This document shows positions 46,142 through 54,830 of a DNA stretch of 64,000 nucleotides, in pieces. The position numbers and the translations under genes are program-made. This DNA is from Rhodoferax sp. (GTDB taxonomy: Bacteria; Pseudomonadota; Gammaproteobacteria; Burkholderiales; Burkholderiaceae_C): assembly GCA_031291305.1 (NCBI GenBank), contig JARLJH010000048.1:248001-312000 (forward strand), in the 5' to 3' direction. The notes under the pieces are model-generated. The model was not told where the DNA came from, made no database searches, and saw only the letters and a program-made list of their open reading frames with translations. Position 1 is the stretch's first letter. Each line of letters begins with the position of its first letter.

Positions 46142-47026
46142 TCAGCCCACCCGGTGCGGGCGCCTGCGCAGTCGGGGCAGCCAGCCGCCCGGAGACAGCA
46201 ACAGTGACAGGGCGTACAGCACACCGGCGCAGCCGATGATGGTTGGCCCGCTGGGTGTGTTGAGGTGGTAGGACAGCAGCAGTCCGGTCAGGCTGGCAGC
46301 CATGGCTTGCAGGCTGGCGTTGACCAGTTGGGCGCTTAAGGTGTCGTGCCACAGCCGCGCCGAGACGGCAGGCAGCATCATCAGGCCCACGGCCATCAGC
46401 GTGCCCAGGGTCTGAAAGCCAGCGACCAGGTTGAGTACCACCAACAGCAGAAAGCCTTGCTGCCAGACCCAGCCACGATGACCACTGGCGCTCAGGAACA
46501 CTGGGTCAAACGTCTCCAGCACCAGCCCCCGGTAGCCTGCCGCCAGCCCCAGCAGGCTGAGGCTGGTGACCCCAGCTACCAGCAGCAGACCGGGCGTATC
46601 AACGCCCAGTGCGCTGCCAAACAAAATATGCAACAAGTCGAGTTGACTTCCTTGGCGGGAGATTAGCGCCACACCCAAGGCCAGCGCCACCAGGTAGAGC
46701 GCCGCCAGGCTGGCGTCCTCTTTCAGGTTGGTCGCGCGGCTCACCATCCCGGCAATGCCGGCTACCAGCAAACCAGCCACCACGCCGCCAGCGGCCATGG
46801 CGGGCAGCGACAGGCCAAACAGCATGAAGCCCACGGCGACACCGGGCAGCACCGCATGGCTCAGCGCGTCGCCCAGCAGGCTCATGCGCCGCAGCGTCAA
46901 AAAAACGCCCAATGGTGCGGCACTCAGCGAGAGCGCCAGTGTGGCCACCAAGGCGCGGCGCATGAAGGCAAATTCGGCAAACGGGCTCACCAGCGCGTCC
47001 CAGACGATGTGGTAGGCGCTCATCAT
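46142..47026 (-). CDS. znuB: Zinc ABC transporter, permease
   Basis: 294 residues from the ATG at 47026, which overlaps the znuC stop (ATGA); a second ATG follows at once. Eight or so membrane helices. ABC-3 family marks include FMRRALVATLALSLSAAPLG, LLGDALSHAVLPGVA and TLMAVGLMMLPAVSARLW near the C-terminus. It forms the inner-membrane zinc channel with ZnuC. The C-terminus is basic (PRLRRRPHRVG). Confidence 0.93.
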   Translation of the reverse strand: MMSAYHIVWDALVSPFAEFAFMRRALVATLALSLSAAPLGVFLTLRRMSLLGDALSHAVLPGVAVGFMLFGLSLPAMAAGGVVAGLLVAGIAGMVSRATNLKEDASLAALYLVALALGVALISRQGSQLDLLHILFGSALGVDTPGLLLVAGVTSLSLLGLAAGYRGLVLETFDPVFLSASGHRGWVWQQGFLLLVVLNLVAGFQTLGTLMAVGLMMLPAVSARLWHDTLSAQLVNASLQAMAASLTGLLLSYHLNTPSGPTIIGCAGVLYALSLLLSPGGWLPRLRRRPHRVG

Positions 47027-47787
47027 GCAGCGCGCCTGATCGGTGGTGTGGCTGTCGCTGCCTCGTCGGTGTGGCAAATGTCAGCGTTGTCGTCCCAGGC
47101 TTCGGCAAGCAAGCGGGCGCGCTGCAAATGCGCGGGCGTGAGCACTTGAGAGGTGTCACCCCAAGCGACCAACTCGCGTGCCAGCAGCACGGTTTGCGGG
47201 AAGTGCTGGCGTACCTGTTCGTCATCATGCAGCACGGCCACCACCGTGCGCCCTTCAGAATGCCACTGCTGCACCAGGGCTAGCAGGGCAGCGGTGGTGC
47301 GCGAGTCCATGGCATTGAAGGGCTCGTCGAGCAGAATCAGGTCCGCTTCCTGCACCATCAGCCGGGCAAACAGCACGCGTTGCAGTTGTCCACTGGACAG
47401 AGACCCCACCGTGCGTTGCTCAAAGCCCGCCAAGCCTACCTGGGTGATGGCGTTGGCCACGCGTTGCAGCAGTGCCTGGGGCACCCGGCCCCAGGCACCC
47501 ACAGCGCTCCAGCAGCCTAGCAGTACACAGTCGCGCACCGACAGCGGAAAGCTGCGGTCAATCTCGGTGAGTTGTGCGAGGTAAGCAATGCTGTGACGCG
47601 GCGTATTCAGGGAGATATGGCCGCCTTCGGGGAGGAGCAAGCCCATGATGCTCTTGAGCAGTGTGCTCTTGCCTGAGCCGTTGGGCCCGATCACCGCAGT
47701 GAGCGACCCCGTGGCAAATTCGCCGCTGATGTGGTGCAGGGCAGGGTGCTGGCGGTAGCTCACCGTCAGGTTGTCGATGGTCACCAC
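47023..47787 (-). CDS. znuC: Zinc ABC transporter, ATP-binding protein
   Basis: 254 residues from GTG 47787 (GAGG seven bases upstream), which places its start over the stop of the His-rich gene; the frame is open to 47868 but that part shadows the upstream gene. GTG 47784 is also possible. Walker A is GPNGSGKSTLLKS; the signature is LSSGQLQRVLFAR; Walker B is LILLDEPFNAMD; the H-loop is VLHDDEQ. It energises ZnuB. A C-terminal acidic/His part (DDNADICHTDEAAT) is also present. Confidence 0.92.
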   Translation of the reverse strand: MVTIDNLTVSYRQHPALHHISGEFATGSLTAVIGPNGSGKSTLLKSIMGLLLPEGGHISLNTPRHSIAYLAQLTEIDRSFPLSVRDCVLLGCWSAVGAWGRVPQALLQRVANAITQVGLAGFEQRTVGSLSSGQLQRVLFARLMVQEADLILLDEPFNAMDSRTTAALLALVQQWHSEGRTVVAVLHDDEQVRQHFPQTVLLARELVAWGDTSQVLTPAHLQRARLLAEAWDDNADICHTDEAATATPPIRRAA

Positions 47788-47987
47788 GGGGCCACCTCGG
47801 CACTGGTCCACCATACCGCCAGCCACATCAGCAACAACAGCGGTAGCACTGCCAGCACACGCTGCCACGCCGGCCAGCCCAGCACACTGTTGATGGGCGA
47901 CATTGCCACGGGGGAGTGCGCGCCGTGGGCATGGGGGTGGCCAGCGTTCTGTCGAGCAGTGTCGTGTAAATGGGTAGAAGGGTTCAT
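47781..47987 (-). CDS. Small His-rich membrane protein leading the znu operon
   Basis: 68 residues from ATG 47987. The N-terminal part is His-rich (STHLHDTARQNAGHPHAHGAH, six His in residues 4-24, marked by its ends), and one membrane helix follows (RVLAVLPLLLLMWLAVWWT, residues ~42-60). The stop overlaps the znuC start (GTGGTGA). It is the first gene after the Zur operators. Its place and histidines suggest zinc capture or handover at the membrane; this is inference, and I do not recognise a named family. Confidence 0.7.
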   Translation of the reverse strand: MNPSTHLHDTARQNAGHPHAHGAHSPVAMSPINSVLGWPAWQRVLAVLPLLLLMWLAVWWTSAEVAPW

Positions 47988-47998
47988 AGTGCCATTGA

Positions 47999-48069
47999 GT
48001 TGCGGTATAGTTTATCGCAACTGGGTTGCAATAATATTCTAATGCAACTCAGTTGCGATAAATTTAATC
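47999..48069. promoter_or_regulatory. Zur operator cluster between znu and zur
   Basis: Two palindromes, GTTGCG-N11-CGCAAC (47999-48021) and GTTGCA-N12-TGCAAC (48025-48048), are followed by a half site GTTGCGATAAATTTAATC (48052-48069). The left arms recur every 26-27 bases. The AT-rich cores and location between the divergent His-rich/znuCBA and zur genes identify Zur boxes that control both directions. Confidence 0.75.
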
Positions 48070-48087
48070 AGAAGGTGGTGAATCAAG

Positions 48088-48618
48088 ATGGCCTCCCCGA
48101 CAAGTCTGGCGTCAATCGATCCAATGGATACGTTGTTGTCTGCCCACGGCCTGCGCCGCACGGCCGCCGCACGGCTGGTGCTGGGTTGGTTTCTGGCACA
48201 TCCGGGCGTGAGTTATACCCACGCCCAATTGCTGGTGGCGCTGCAGGGAGCTGGGTCTGGCAGTGGTGTGACGCTGGACCGGGTCACGCTGTACCGACTG
48301 ATTGACCGCCTGACGCAAGTGGGGTTGCTACTGTGCCGTGTCGATGCGAATCGGGTGCGCCGCTATCAGGCCATGCCAGAGAGCGTCAAGGCCATGCCAC
48401 ATTTCGAGTGCCAGACCTGCCATCGTGACAGCCCGCTGGTGGGCACCTTGCAAGGCAATGCGCTGGATCTGGAAGTGGCCGCACAAAATGCCTTGCAGGC
48501 CCTCAAGGCGCTGGGTTATCAAGGGGTGAGTCTGGATCTGGCTGTGCGTGGTGTGTGTGCCGACTGTGCCAGTGCAGCCGTAGGGCAAGCTGCGCCAGCC
48601 TATTCAGATAGCCAGTAA
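48088..48618 (+). CDS. zur: Fur-family zinc uptake regulator Zur
   Basis: 176 residues. A winged helix (GLRRTAAARLVLGWFLAHPG ... TLYRLIDRLTQVGLL) is followed by the Fur dimerisation domain with FECQTCHRDSPLVG and a C-terminal CADCA pair, the structural zinc site. With zinc it represses the znu genes across the operators upstream of it. Its 3' end overlaps the convergent amylosucrase gene by 19 bases. Confidence 0.92.
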   Translation: MASPTSLASIDPMDTLLSAHGLRRTAAARLVLGWFLAHPGVSYTHAQLLVALQGAGSGSGVTLDRVTLYRLIDRLTQVGLLLCRVDANRVRRYQAMPESVKAMPHFECQTCHRDSPLVGTLQGNALDLEVAAQNALQALKALGYQGVSLDLAVRGVCADCASAAVGQAAPAYSDSQ

Positions 48619-50552
48619 AACGACAGTGCCGGGACGATCAGAGTCTGGTTTTCCAGAGTCAAACGCGTGCCGGTCACCAGGTCTTTGACGCTGTCGCGCT
48701 GAAACAGTACGCGCGAACTCAATTCCCCCAGCGCCAGCGGCTGTGGTTCGGTATTGAAATTGCCGACCACCAGCACTTTGTTGTGACTGCTTTTGGGGTC
48801 GGTCCGCAAGAAAGTGAGTAGGTTGAGGTTGTTGGCAGGCAGCAGTTCCCGGTTGTCAAAATCGGCAAACGCCACCAGTTCTTTACGCAGTGCGATCAGC
48901 TTTTTCAGGGCACTGAACAGCTTTTGTTCAACGGTGCCGCTTTGATGGCGCTTTTCAGCCTTTTCCCAGTCAAAGTGCGAGCGGTGCGCCCATCGCGTGT
49001 CGTTGGCTTTGAAGGGGTCGGCCATGTAGGCCATGTCGTTGAGCATGCCGATGGCATCGCCGTAATAGATCAACGGGATGCCGCCAAATGACAGGATCAT
49101 GCTGTGCAGCAGCACAATGGTTTTGATGGCTGCATCGATGGCCGCTTCGTCCTGACTCTGCAGGGCTGACTCCAGCCCGACCAGCGAGCCCAGCGAGCCG
49201 GTGAAGCGCGCGTCACCGGTTCTTGGGTTCTCGCCAAATGGCAAACCGCGAGCTGGCGAACCCTCAAACTTGCCCGTGAAATACTCGATCAGAAAGTGAC
49301 GATGCAGGTGTGGGTCGTAGCCAGCCAAGCTGACATCGCGGTCATCAAAACCCAGTCCGATGTCGTCATGGCAACGAACGTAGTTGAGCCAGGTCGCGCG
49401 TTCCAACTTGACGGGCAGACTTTTCAGCCCTTGGTTGAGTAGCCGGGTGTTTTTGGTGGCCACGGCGTCCCACAGCAAGGCCATGAAGGTGGCGTTGTAG
49501 GCAATCTCGCATTCCTTGGCGTTGATGGCATCTTCCCCAAAATACTTGGAGACCTCGCTGGGGGCGACGATGGCCTCGGCGATGAACAGCACGCCGGGGG
49601 CAGTCACCTGGCAGCAGTCTTTCATGAGCTGCAGCAGCAGGTGGGCTTCGCGTTCGTTTTGGCAGGTGCTACCTATTTTTTTCCACAGGAAGGCAACCGC
49701 GTCAAGCCGCAGAATATCGACACCCTTATTGGCCCAGAACAGCATCACGTCGATCATGTCGATCAACACTTCAGGGTTGTGGTAATTCAAATCCCATTGG
49801 TAACGGTTGAAAACGGTCATGACCCACTTGCCCATGGCCTCGTCCCAGGTGAAATTGCCGGGTGCCTGAAGCGGAAAAATCTCCGGCATGGTTTGCTCAT
49901 AGGCATCGGGCAGGGTGCGGTCGTCAAAGAGGTAGTAATAGTCCTGGTATTTTTTCTCACCCCTGCGAGCCCGCTTGGCCCATTCGTGTTCGTCTGAGGT
50001 GTGGTTGACCACCACATCCAGCACCAGCAACATGTCGCGCTGGGTTAAGGCTTTGGCTAGCGCTTGTACATCTTCCACTGTTCCAATACGCGGATCCACC
50101 TTGAAGTAATCGCTGACTGCATAACCGCCGTCGCTGGCGTGCGGCGGGCAATCCAGAATAGGCATGACGTGCATCAGATTGATTCCCAGGTCTTGCAGGT
50201 AGGGCAGTTCGGTACGCAGGTCCTGGAGGTTTTCAGCAAAACGGTCGCAATACAGCGCCATGCCTACCCATTTCTGACTCAGAAACCAGTTGTAGTTTTT
50301 TTCACGTGCCATGTCCGATTCGCGCAAATGCGGTGCCCGCTCCACATAGCGCAAAGCCAGTGTTTCCACCAGACTGAGCATCTGCTCCTTGAAGTCATCG
50401 CGCTCACCGTACAACAAATGAAACAGCGAATGAATGGCATAAAAATTGGCACCCAGGCGGGTATAAAAATGGCGCATGTGTGAATTGCCGATTTCTGGAC
50501 TGAGTTTTGTCAGAATGTCGTTCAACAGCGCGTGGGATTCTTGTTCGTACAT
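48600..50552 (-). CDS. Amylosucrase (GH13)
   Basis: 650 residues, close to the 636 of the Neisseria polysaccharea enzyme. The catalytic triad is visible in VDILRLDAVAFLWK (nucleophile Asp), LFIAEAIVAPSEV (acid/base Glu) and RCHDDIG (Asp). SDGGYAVSDYFKVDP and QWDLNYHNPEV are amylosucrase-like. The enzyme moves the glucose of sucrose onto glucan, releasing fructose, or hydrolyses sucrose. It is coded beside sucrose synthesis genes, so stored sucrose can be turned into glycogen. It starts 21 bases after the phosphatase gene. Confidence 0.9.
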   Translation of the reverse strand: MYEQESHALLNDILTKLSPEIGNSHMRHFYTRLGANFYAIHSLFHLLYGERDDFKEQMLSLVETLALRYVERAPHLRESDMAREKNYNWFLSQKWVGMALYCDRFAENLQDLRTELPYLQDLGINLMHVMPILDCPPHASDGGYAVSDYFKVDPRIGTVEDVQALAKALTQRDMLLVLDVVVNHTSDEHEWAKRARRGEKKYQDYYYLFDDRTLPDAYEQTMPEIFPLQAPGNFTWDEAMGKWVMTVFNRYQWDLNYHNPEVLIDMIDVMLFWANKGVDILRLDAVAFLWKKIGSTCQNEREAHLLLQLMKDCCQVTAPGVLFIAEAIVAPSEVSKYFGEDAINAKECEIAYNATFMALLWDAVATKNTRLLNQGLKSLPVKLERATWLNYVRCHDDIGLGFDDRDVSLAGYDPHLHRHFLIEYFTGKFEGSPARGLPFGENPRTGDARFTGSLGSLVGLESALQSQDEAAIDAAIKTIVLLHSMILSFGGIPLIYYGDAIGMLNDMAYMADPFKANDTRWAHRSHFDWEKAEKRHQSGTVEQKLFSALKKLIALRKELVAFADFDNRELLPANNLNLLTFLRTDPKSSHNKVLVVGNFNTEPQPLALGELSSRVLFQRDSVKDLVTGTRLTLENQTLIVPALSFYWLSE

Positions 50553-50573
50553 GGGTTTGACTTTCGATGCCGA

Positions 50574-51404
50574 TCAGTGCTGTTCGCGCAGCCAGACATC
50601 AATATCCGGGTGGTAGTGGGCGATACCTTCCAGAATGCCGGCGCTGTAGTTGCCGTTCATGCCTAGGAAGTGGCCATGCGCTTGATAAAGTTTGTCAGGA
50701 GGCACGTGGGCAGTACGGGCCTTGATGTCGGCGTCAGCATTGGCCACCAACACGGACGGAATGCTGCTCAACAGCACATCCAGATCGTTGCCACTGTCCC
50801 CCGCAAAGACCGTGTATTCAGGCTCAAAACCTTGCGCTGCCATCAAAAACTCAATGGCGTGCAGTTTGTTGGCATGGGCTGGCAAGATGTCAAGCAAGCC
50901 TTGTTGCGTTGCTTCGTCGATGCTCCAGATCAAATTGGCGCAAATGCCTTCAGAACTGAAGATGGCCTGTATCTTCGCCTGCACATCTCGTGTATCGGTC
51001 TGCACGGGCGCGTAAAAGCTGAGCTTGTGCGGCGCCTGCTTATCAGGCTCCTGTAACGTTAGCACGCTGACACCGCGCAGCATGCGGCGTAGATCGGCCT
51101 GGCTGACTCCGCCCCAGTCCGGCGCAATGTGGGCATCCCAAGCTGGCCAGCGCTGCCATTCAGTCCCGATAACCTGATAGAGGGTGGCGCCCACGTCGGC
51201 GACGGCGAAATTGGGCGTTGGCAGCGCAAAATCTTGGATCGCCTGCTGAATCAAGGCCAGGTGACGGCCGGTGACGTAAGCCAGTGTCACATCCGGGTGT
51301 CCCGCCAGGCTGGTGAAGCGCTGCCGGGCTTGTGGCGATTCGCTCTGGGCACCGTTGGGAATCAGGGTGCGGTCCAGGTCGGTGCAAAGCAGCAACGGCG
51401 TCAT
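50574..51404 (-). CDS. spp: Sucrose-6-phosphate phosphatase
   Basis: 276 residues, HAD-IIB family. Motif I is LLLCTDLDRTLIPNG (nucleophile Asp of DLDRT), motif II-like YVTGRH, Lys near APHKLSFY and motif IV VFAGDSGNDLDVL. All catalytic residues are present, in contrast to the phosphatase-like domain at the end of the preceding synthase. It removes phosphate from sucrose-6-phosphate. Its start overlaps the synthase stop (ATGA). Confidence 0.88.
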   Translation of the reverse strand: MTPLLLCTDLDRTLIPNGAQSESPQARQRFTSLAGHPDVTLAYVTGRHLALIQQAIQDFALPTPNFAVADVGATLYQVIGTEWQRWPAWDAHIAPDWGGVSQADLRRMLRGVSVLTLQEPDKQAPHKLSFYAPVQTDTRDVQAKIQAIFSSEGICANLIWSIDEATQQGLLDILPAHANKLHAIEFLMAAQGFEPEYTVFAGDSGNDLDVLLSSIPSVLVANADADIKARTAHVPPDKLYQAHGHFLGMNGNYSAGILEGIAHYHPDIDVWLREQH

Positions 51405-53566
51405 CAGGTGGTTTTGCCTTTGTTGACAGTCAGAAATTGATAGTGGTCAATGGCTTCCAGAATGCCGGCGGCGTATTTGTTTTTTGAAAAGTAGATTTTG
51501 TCTGCATCACACAGTTCAGACAGCTCAGGGGGATATTGGTTGGCCACGACGACACCCATGGGATTTCCGCGCAGCATGTCTTCATCAGCGCGCGTGACGC
51601 CAGCGACCAGCGTGTTTTCAAGCGGAAAGCCGAACTGGTCGGCGCACCAGCGCAGGGCCAGCCCCTTGGACGCGCGCGCTGGCAGGATGTCCAGAAAATG
51701 TCCAAATGAGAACACCAGGTTGACTGCCTGGTCGTTGCGCAGCAAGATTTGCCGGATTTCCGTGACGTCGGCGGTTGTTGGGTCAATGAAGTAGCTGATC
51801 TTGAACGCGCTTTGGCTGTTTTTGGGTTGAATCCTGAGGCCCGCAATGTCTGTCAGCAGGGTTCGGATTTCCTGGGGATTCCAGTGGTGGTCGATGTGCT
51901 GCTCCCAAGCCGTGTCGCGCGTCAGGTCAGGCGCGTAATGGATTTGTGTGCCTTGGTTGGTGATCAGGATGTCAGGCTCAGGAATGTCGTGCTGGCGCAG
52001 CACCGCCAGTGCATCATCCAGATGCCGACCAGTGGCAATGCCGAAAATGAACGTCTTGCGCTGGCTGTAAATCAGCTTCAGCAGTTCGGCCAGAGAAGCT
52101 CGGTCGCCGGTCAGGTTCAAATCCAGACTGCTGAAAAGTGCCCGACGACGAAACAGATTGGGTCGGCGCGTCAGCGCCAGCTTTACCACCGGCTCGGTTT
52201 TGTCCACCAGTGGCCGGATCACCTTCAGGTAGGTTTCCACGTGCGCCGGCCAGGAGTAGAAGTGGCACACACCGGCCATGCCGTTGGCTGAAAATCGTTT
52301 CCAGTCCCGTTTGCGGGTTAGCGTGGCCAACAGCTTTTCTGCCATGGCGGGCTTGTTCAGTGGGTCGATGAGATATCCGTTGTTGCAGTTCTTGATGATC
52401 TCGATGGGTCCTCCGTCTTCGGTTGCCACCAAGGGCAGGCCACAGGCTGCGGCCTCAATGAGTGTCAGTCCGAAAGGCTCGGTCAGCGCCGGGTTGACGA
52501 AGACACCTCCCGAACGGGTCGCCATCCGGTAAAGAGAAGGTACTTGCGATGCCTTGTGATGCTTGGGATAGGCGACCTTGCCATACAAATCGTATTTGTC
52601 GATCGCCAGCAAGATCTCGTTGAGCACTGTCTTTGACACGCCAGCGATGTCCTGAATATCGTCCCGGTTGCCCGCAATGATCACCAGATTCGCCACCCGC
52701 TGCAGTTTGGGCGACTCACCATAGGCTTCGATCAGGGAGACGATGTTCTTTTTGGGGTCGGGGCGCGACAGCGCAAGAATGATGGGCTTACCGGGCTCTT
52801 TCAGAAACTTGGCGAGTTCGTCGGCCATACCATGGTCATCCTCACCCTCGCGCGGTGGGTAAAACGCCTTCAGATCGGTGCCCGGCGGAATCACGCGCAT
52901 GGCTTGGGGCTGGTAATAGTCGTACGAGCCGTACTGCTGTTCAATCTCCTGCTGGGTGCTGGTAATCACGCGCTCGGCCGCGCCCAACGTGGTTTCCTCG
53001 GCCTCCACCCGTCGGCTGATGTTGTAAGTGGATTCAATCTCGCTGCGTTTGACGCCGCTGGCCAACAGCTGCTTGCGCTTGTTGCGGCCCAGCGAGTGGC
53101 CGGTGTGCACCAGCGGAATTCCCAACTGGTGCGACAGACGTGCGCCCACGTACCCGGCATCGGCATAGTGGCTGTGGATGATGTCGGGCATGTTGCCCGG
53201 CTTTTTGAAATAAGCCAGCACGTTGTCTGAAAAACTGTCCAGCGAGTCCCACAGCAGTTCTTTGCGCATGTAGCCTGGCGCACCACATTCCAGGCGCACG
53301 ATGCTGGCCTTGGCCGACAGCGGCTCGACGAGCACCGCGTAGTCGGGGCTGACCTGATCGTCCACCACGCGGCGGGTCAACAAAACCACTTTGGCGACGT
53401 CATCGCGTTCACCCAGAGCATTGGCGAGTTCCACCACATATTTGGTTTGCCCGCCCGTGTCGGCGTCGCGGCCGAGCTCCAGATCATGGCCGCGAATCAA
53501 GCCGTGAATGCTGATCAGCGCAATGGACAGCGGTGGCGCAGTGGCTGATGTCTTATGCTTTTTCAT
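51404..53566 (-). CDS. sps: Sucrose-phosphate synthase with degenerate phosphatase domain
   Basis: 720 residues. Residues ~13-480 are the GT4 synthase: ISIHGLIRGHDLELGRDADT, VHTGHSLGRNKRKQLL, SRPDPKKNI and NPALTEPFGLTLIEAAACGL. Residues ~490-715 resemble sucrose-phosphatase, but the nucleophile Asp is Ser (FSSLDLNLTGD) and motif IV is VTRADED instead of DSGND, so that domain should be inactive, as in plant enzymes. It makes sucrose-6-phosphate from UDP-glucose and fructose-6-phosphate. Together with spp and amylosucrase it forms a sucrose unit for osmoprotection or storage. Confidence 0.9.
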   Translation of the reverse strand: MKKHKTSATAPPLSIALISIHGLIRGHDLELGRDADTGGQTKYVVELANALGERDDVAKVVLLTRRVVDDQVSPDYAVLVEPLSAKASIVRLECGAPGYMRKELLWDSLDSFSDNVLAYFKKPGNMPDIIHSHYADAGYVGARLSHQLGIPLVHTGHSLGRNKRKQLLASGVKRSEIESTYNISRRVEAEETTLGAAERVITSTQQEIEQQYGSYDYYQPQAMRVIPPGTDLKAFYPPREGEDDHGMADELAKFLKEPGKPIILALSRPDPKKNIVSLIEAYGESPKLQRVANLVIIAGNRDDIQDIAGVSKTVLNEILLAIDKYDLYGKVAYPKHHKASQVPSLYRMATRSGGVFVNPALTEPFGLTLIEAAACGLPLVATEDGGPIEIIKNCNNGYLIDPLNKPAMAEKLLATLTRKRDWKRFSANGMAGVCHFYSWPAHVETYLKVIRPLVDKTEPVVKLALTRRPNLFRRRALFSSLDLNLTGDRASLAELLKLIYSQRKTFIFGIATGRHLDDALAVLRQHDIPEPDILITNQGTQIHYAPDLTRDTAWEQHIDHHWNPQEIRTLLTDIAGLRIQPKNSQSAFKISYFIDPTTADVTEIRQILLRNDQAVNLVFSFGHFLDILPARASKGLALRWCADQFGFPLENTLVAGVTRADEDMLRGNPMGVVVANQYPPELSELCDADKIYFSKNKYAAGILEAIDHYQFLTVNKGKTT

Positions 53567-53628
53567 GGTGGTGCAGCTCCGAATTTGAATTGTGGGACAC
53601 CGTTAGTTCAGTGTGATCATTTGACCTT

Positions 53629-53657
53629 ATTATATTTGTACAAATGTAATTGCATAC
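53629..53657 (-). promoter_or_regulatory. Probable sps promoter with palindromic operator
   Basis: On the minus strand TATAAT (53634-53629) is a perfect -10 box. A 12-bp perfect palindrome, ATTTGTACAAAT (53634-53645), abuts it in the spacer. The -35 is poor, which suggests regulated initiation. It lies in the 123-base gap between the divergent sps and mscS genes. Confidence 0.4.
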
Positions 53658-53689
53658 TATGATGCGCTTTTCAAGACTGGATAGAACCC

Positions 53690-54757
53690 TTGTTTCGTCA
53701 ACTCCTAGCCAACAACACCTCTGAACACTGGCTGAGCGCGTTGCTGGCCGCTGCCGCTTTCCTCATTGTGCTGTATCTGCTGCGCGGTGTCGTACTACAT
53801 CGTCTGCGGCGCATGGCGAGCAGTACCGAGACGCTGATCGACGACTTCCTGGTTGAAGTGCTATCGGCCACACGTTTTTTGCTGGCGGGCGCCGTCAGCC
53901 TGTACATCGCCAGCCTGTTCCTGGTGTTGCCTCCGGGCATGGAGAAAGTGGTTGACCGGACCGTCATCGGCTTGATGCTGCTGCAGTGCGGCTTCTGGAC
54001 AACCCGTGGACTGGACTTCTGGTTACGCCATCGTTTTGCACAGGGCGATGCCAACGAATTGGGCGCGCGTGAGATGACACGTTCACTGCTGTCGTTTCTC
54101 GGGCGCATGGCGCTGTGGTCGCTGGCGGTTCTGTTGATTCTTGACAACCTCGGGCTCAATGTGAGCGCGCTGATCGCCAGTCTGGGTATTGGTGGTATTG
54201 CAGTAGCGCTGGCCGTGCAGAACATTTTGGGCGACCTGTTTGCGTCGTTGTCGATTGCCATCGACAAGCCGTTTGTTATTGGCGACTTCATCATCGTGGA
54301 CGATCTGATGGGCACCGTGGAGCACGTGGGCTTGAAGACCAGCCGCATCCGCAGTCTGGGTGGTGAGCAAATCATCTTCTCCAACAACGATCTGCTCAAG
54401 AGTCGCATCCGCAACTACAAGCGCATGCAGGAGCGACGCGTGGTGTTTGCCATCGGTGTCACGTATGACACAGCCGAAGCGCAATTGGAATTGATCCCGG
54501 GCATGATCCGCCAGGCGATTGAGGCTCAACCGGCGGCACGCTTTGACCGCGCTCACTTCAAAGGGTTTGGCGCCTTTTCGCTCGACTTTGAGGCGGTGTA
54601 CTACGTGCGTGAGTCCGACTACAACGTTTACATGGATGCACAACAGGCCATTAACCTGCAACTGGTACGGGAGTTCGCCGCGCACGGCATCGGCTTTGCG
54701 TTTCCGACGCAGACGCTGCACATCGCCTCGGCACCGGGCAATGCCAGCCGTGACTGA
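53690..54757 (+). CDS. MscS-family mechanosensitive channel
   Basis: 355 residues from TTG 53690; no ATG near the start, no strong Shine-Dalgarno. Three to five membrane helices (residues ~15-33, 58-80, 88-108, 130-150), then the pore-lining helix and MscS signature region: LIASLGIGGIAVALAVQNIL, marked at ~163-182, and PFVIGDFIIVDDLMG. A cytoplasmic beta and alpha/beta vestibule follows. It should release solutes on hypo-osmotic shock, which fits a neighbouring sucrose unit. Confidence 0.88.
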   Translation: MFRQLLANNTSEHWLSALLAAAAFLIVLYLLRGVVLHRLRRMASSTETLIDDFLVEVLSATRFLLAGAVSLYIASLFLVLPPGMEKVVDRTVIGLMLLQCGFWTTRGLDFWLRHRFAQGDANELGAREMTRSLLSFLGRMALWSLAVLLILDNLGLNVSALIASLGIGGIAVALAVQNILGDLFASLSIAIDKPFVIGDFIIVDDLMGTVEHVGLKTSRIRSLGGEQIIFSNNDLLKSRIRNYKRMQERRVVFAIGVTYDTAEAQLELIPGMIRQAIEAQPAARFDRAHFKGFGAFSLDFEAVYYVRESDYNVYMDAQQAINLQLVREFAAHGIGFAFPTQTLHIASAPGNASRD

Positions 54758-54830
54758 GAGGGCTGCTGCAAGCGAATCCGTGAATCAGCCCGGACTTGGT
54801 TCTCAACAGACCAAACTCGATTGGGCAGGA

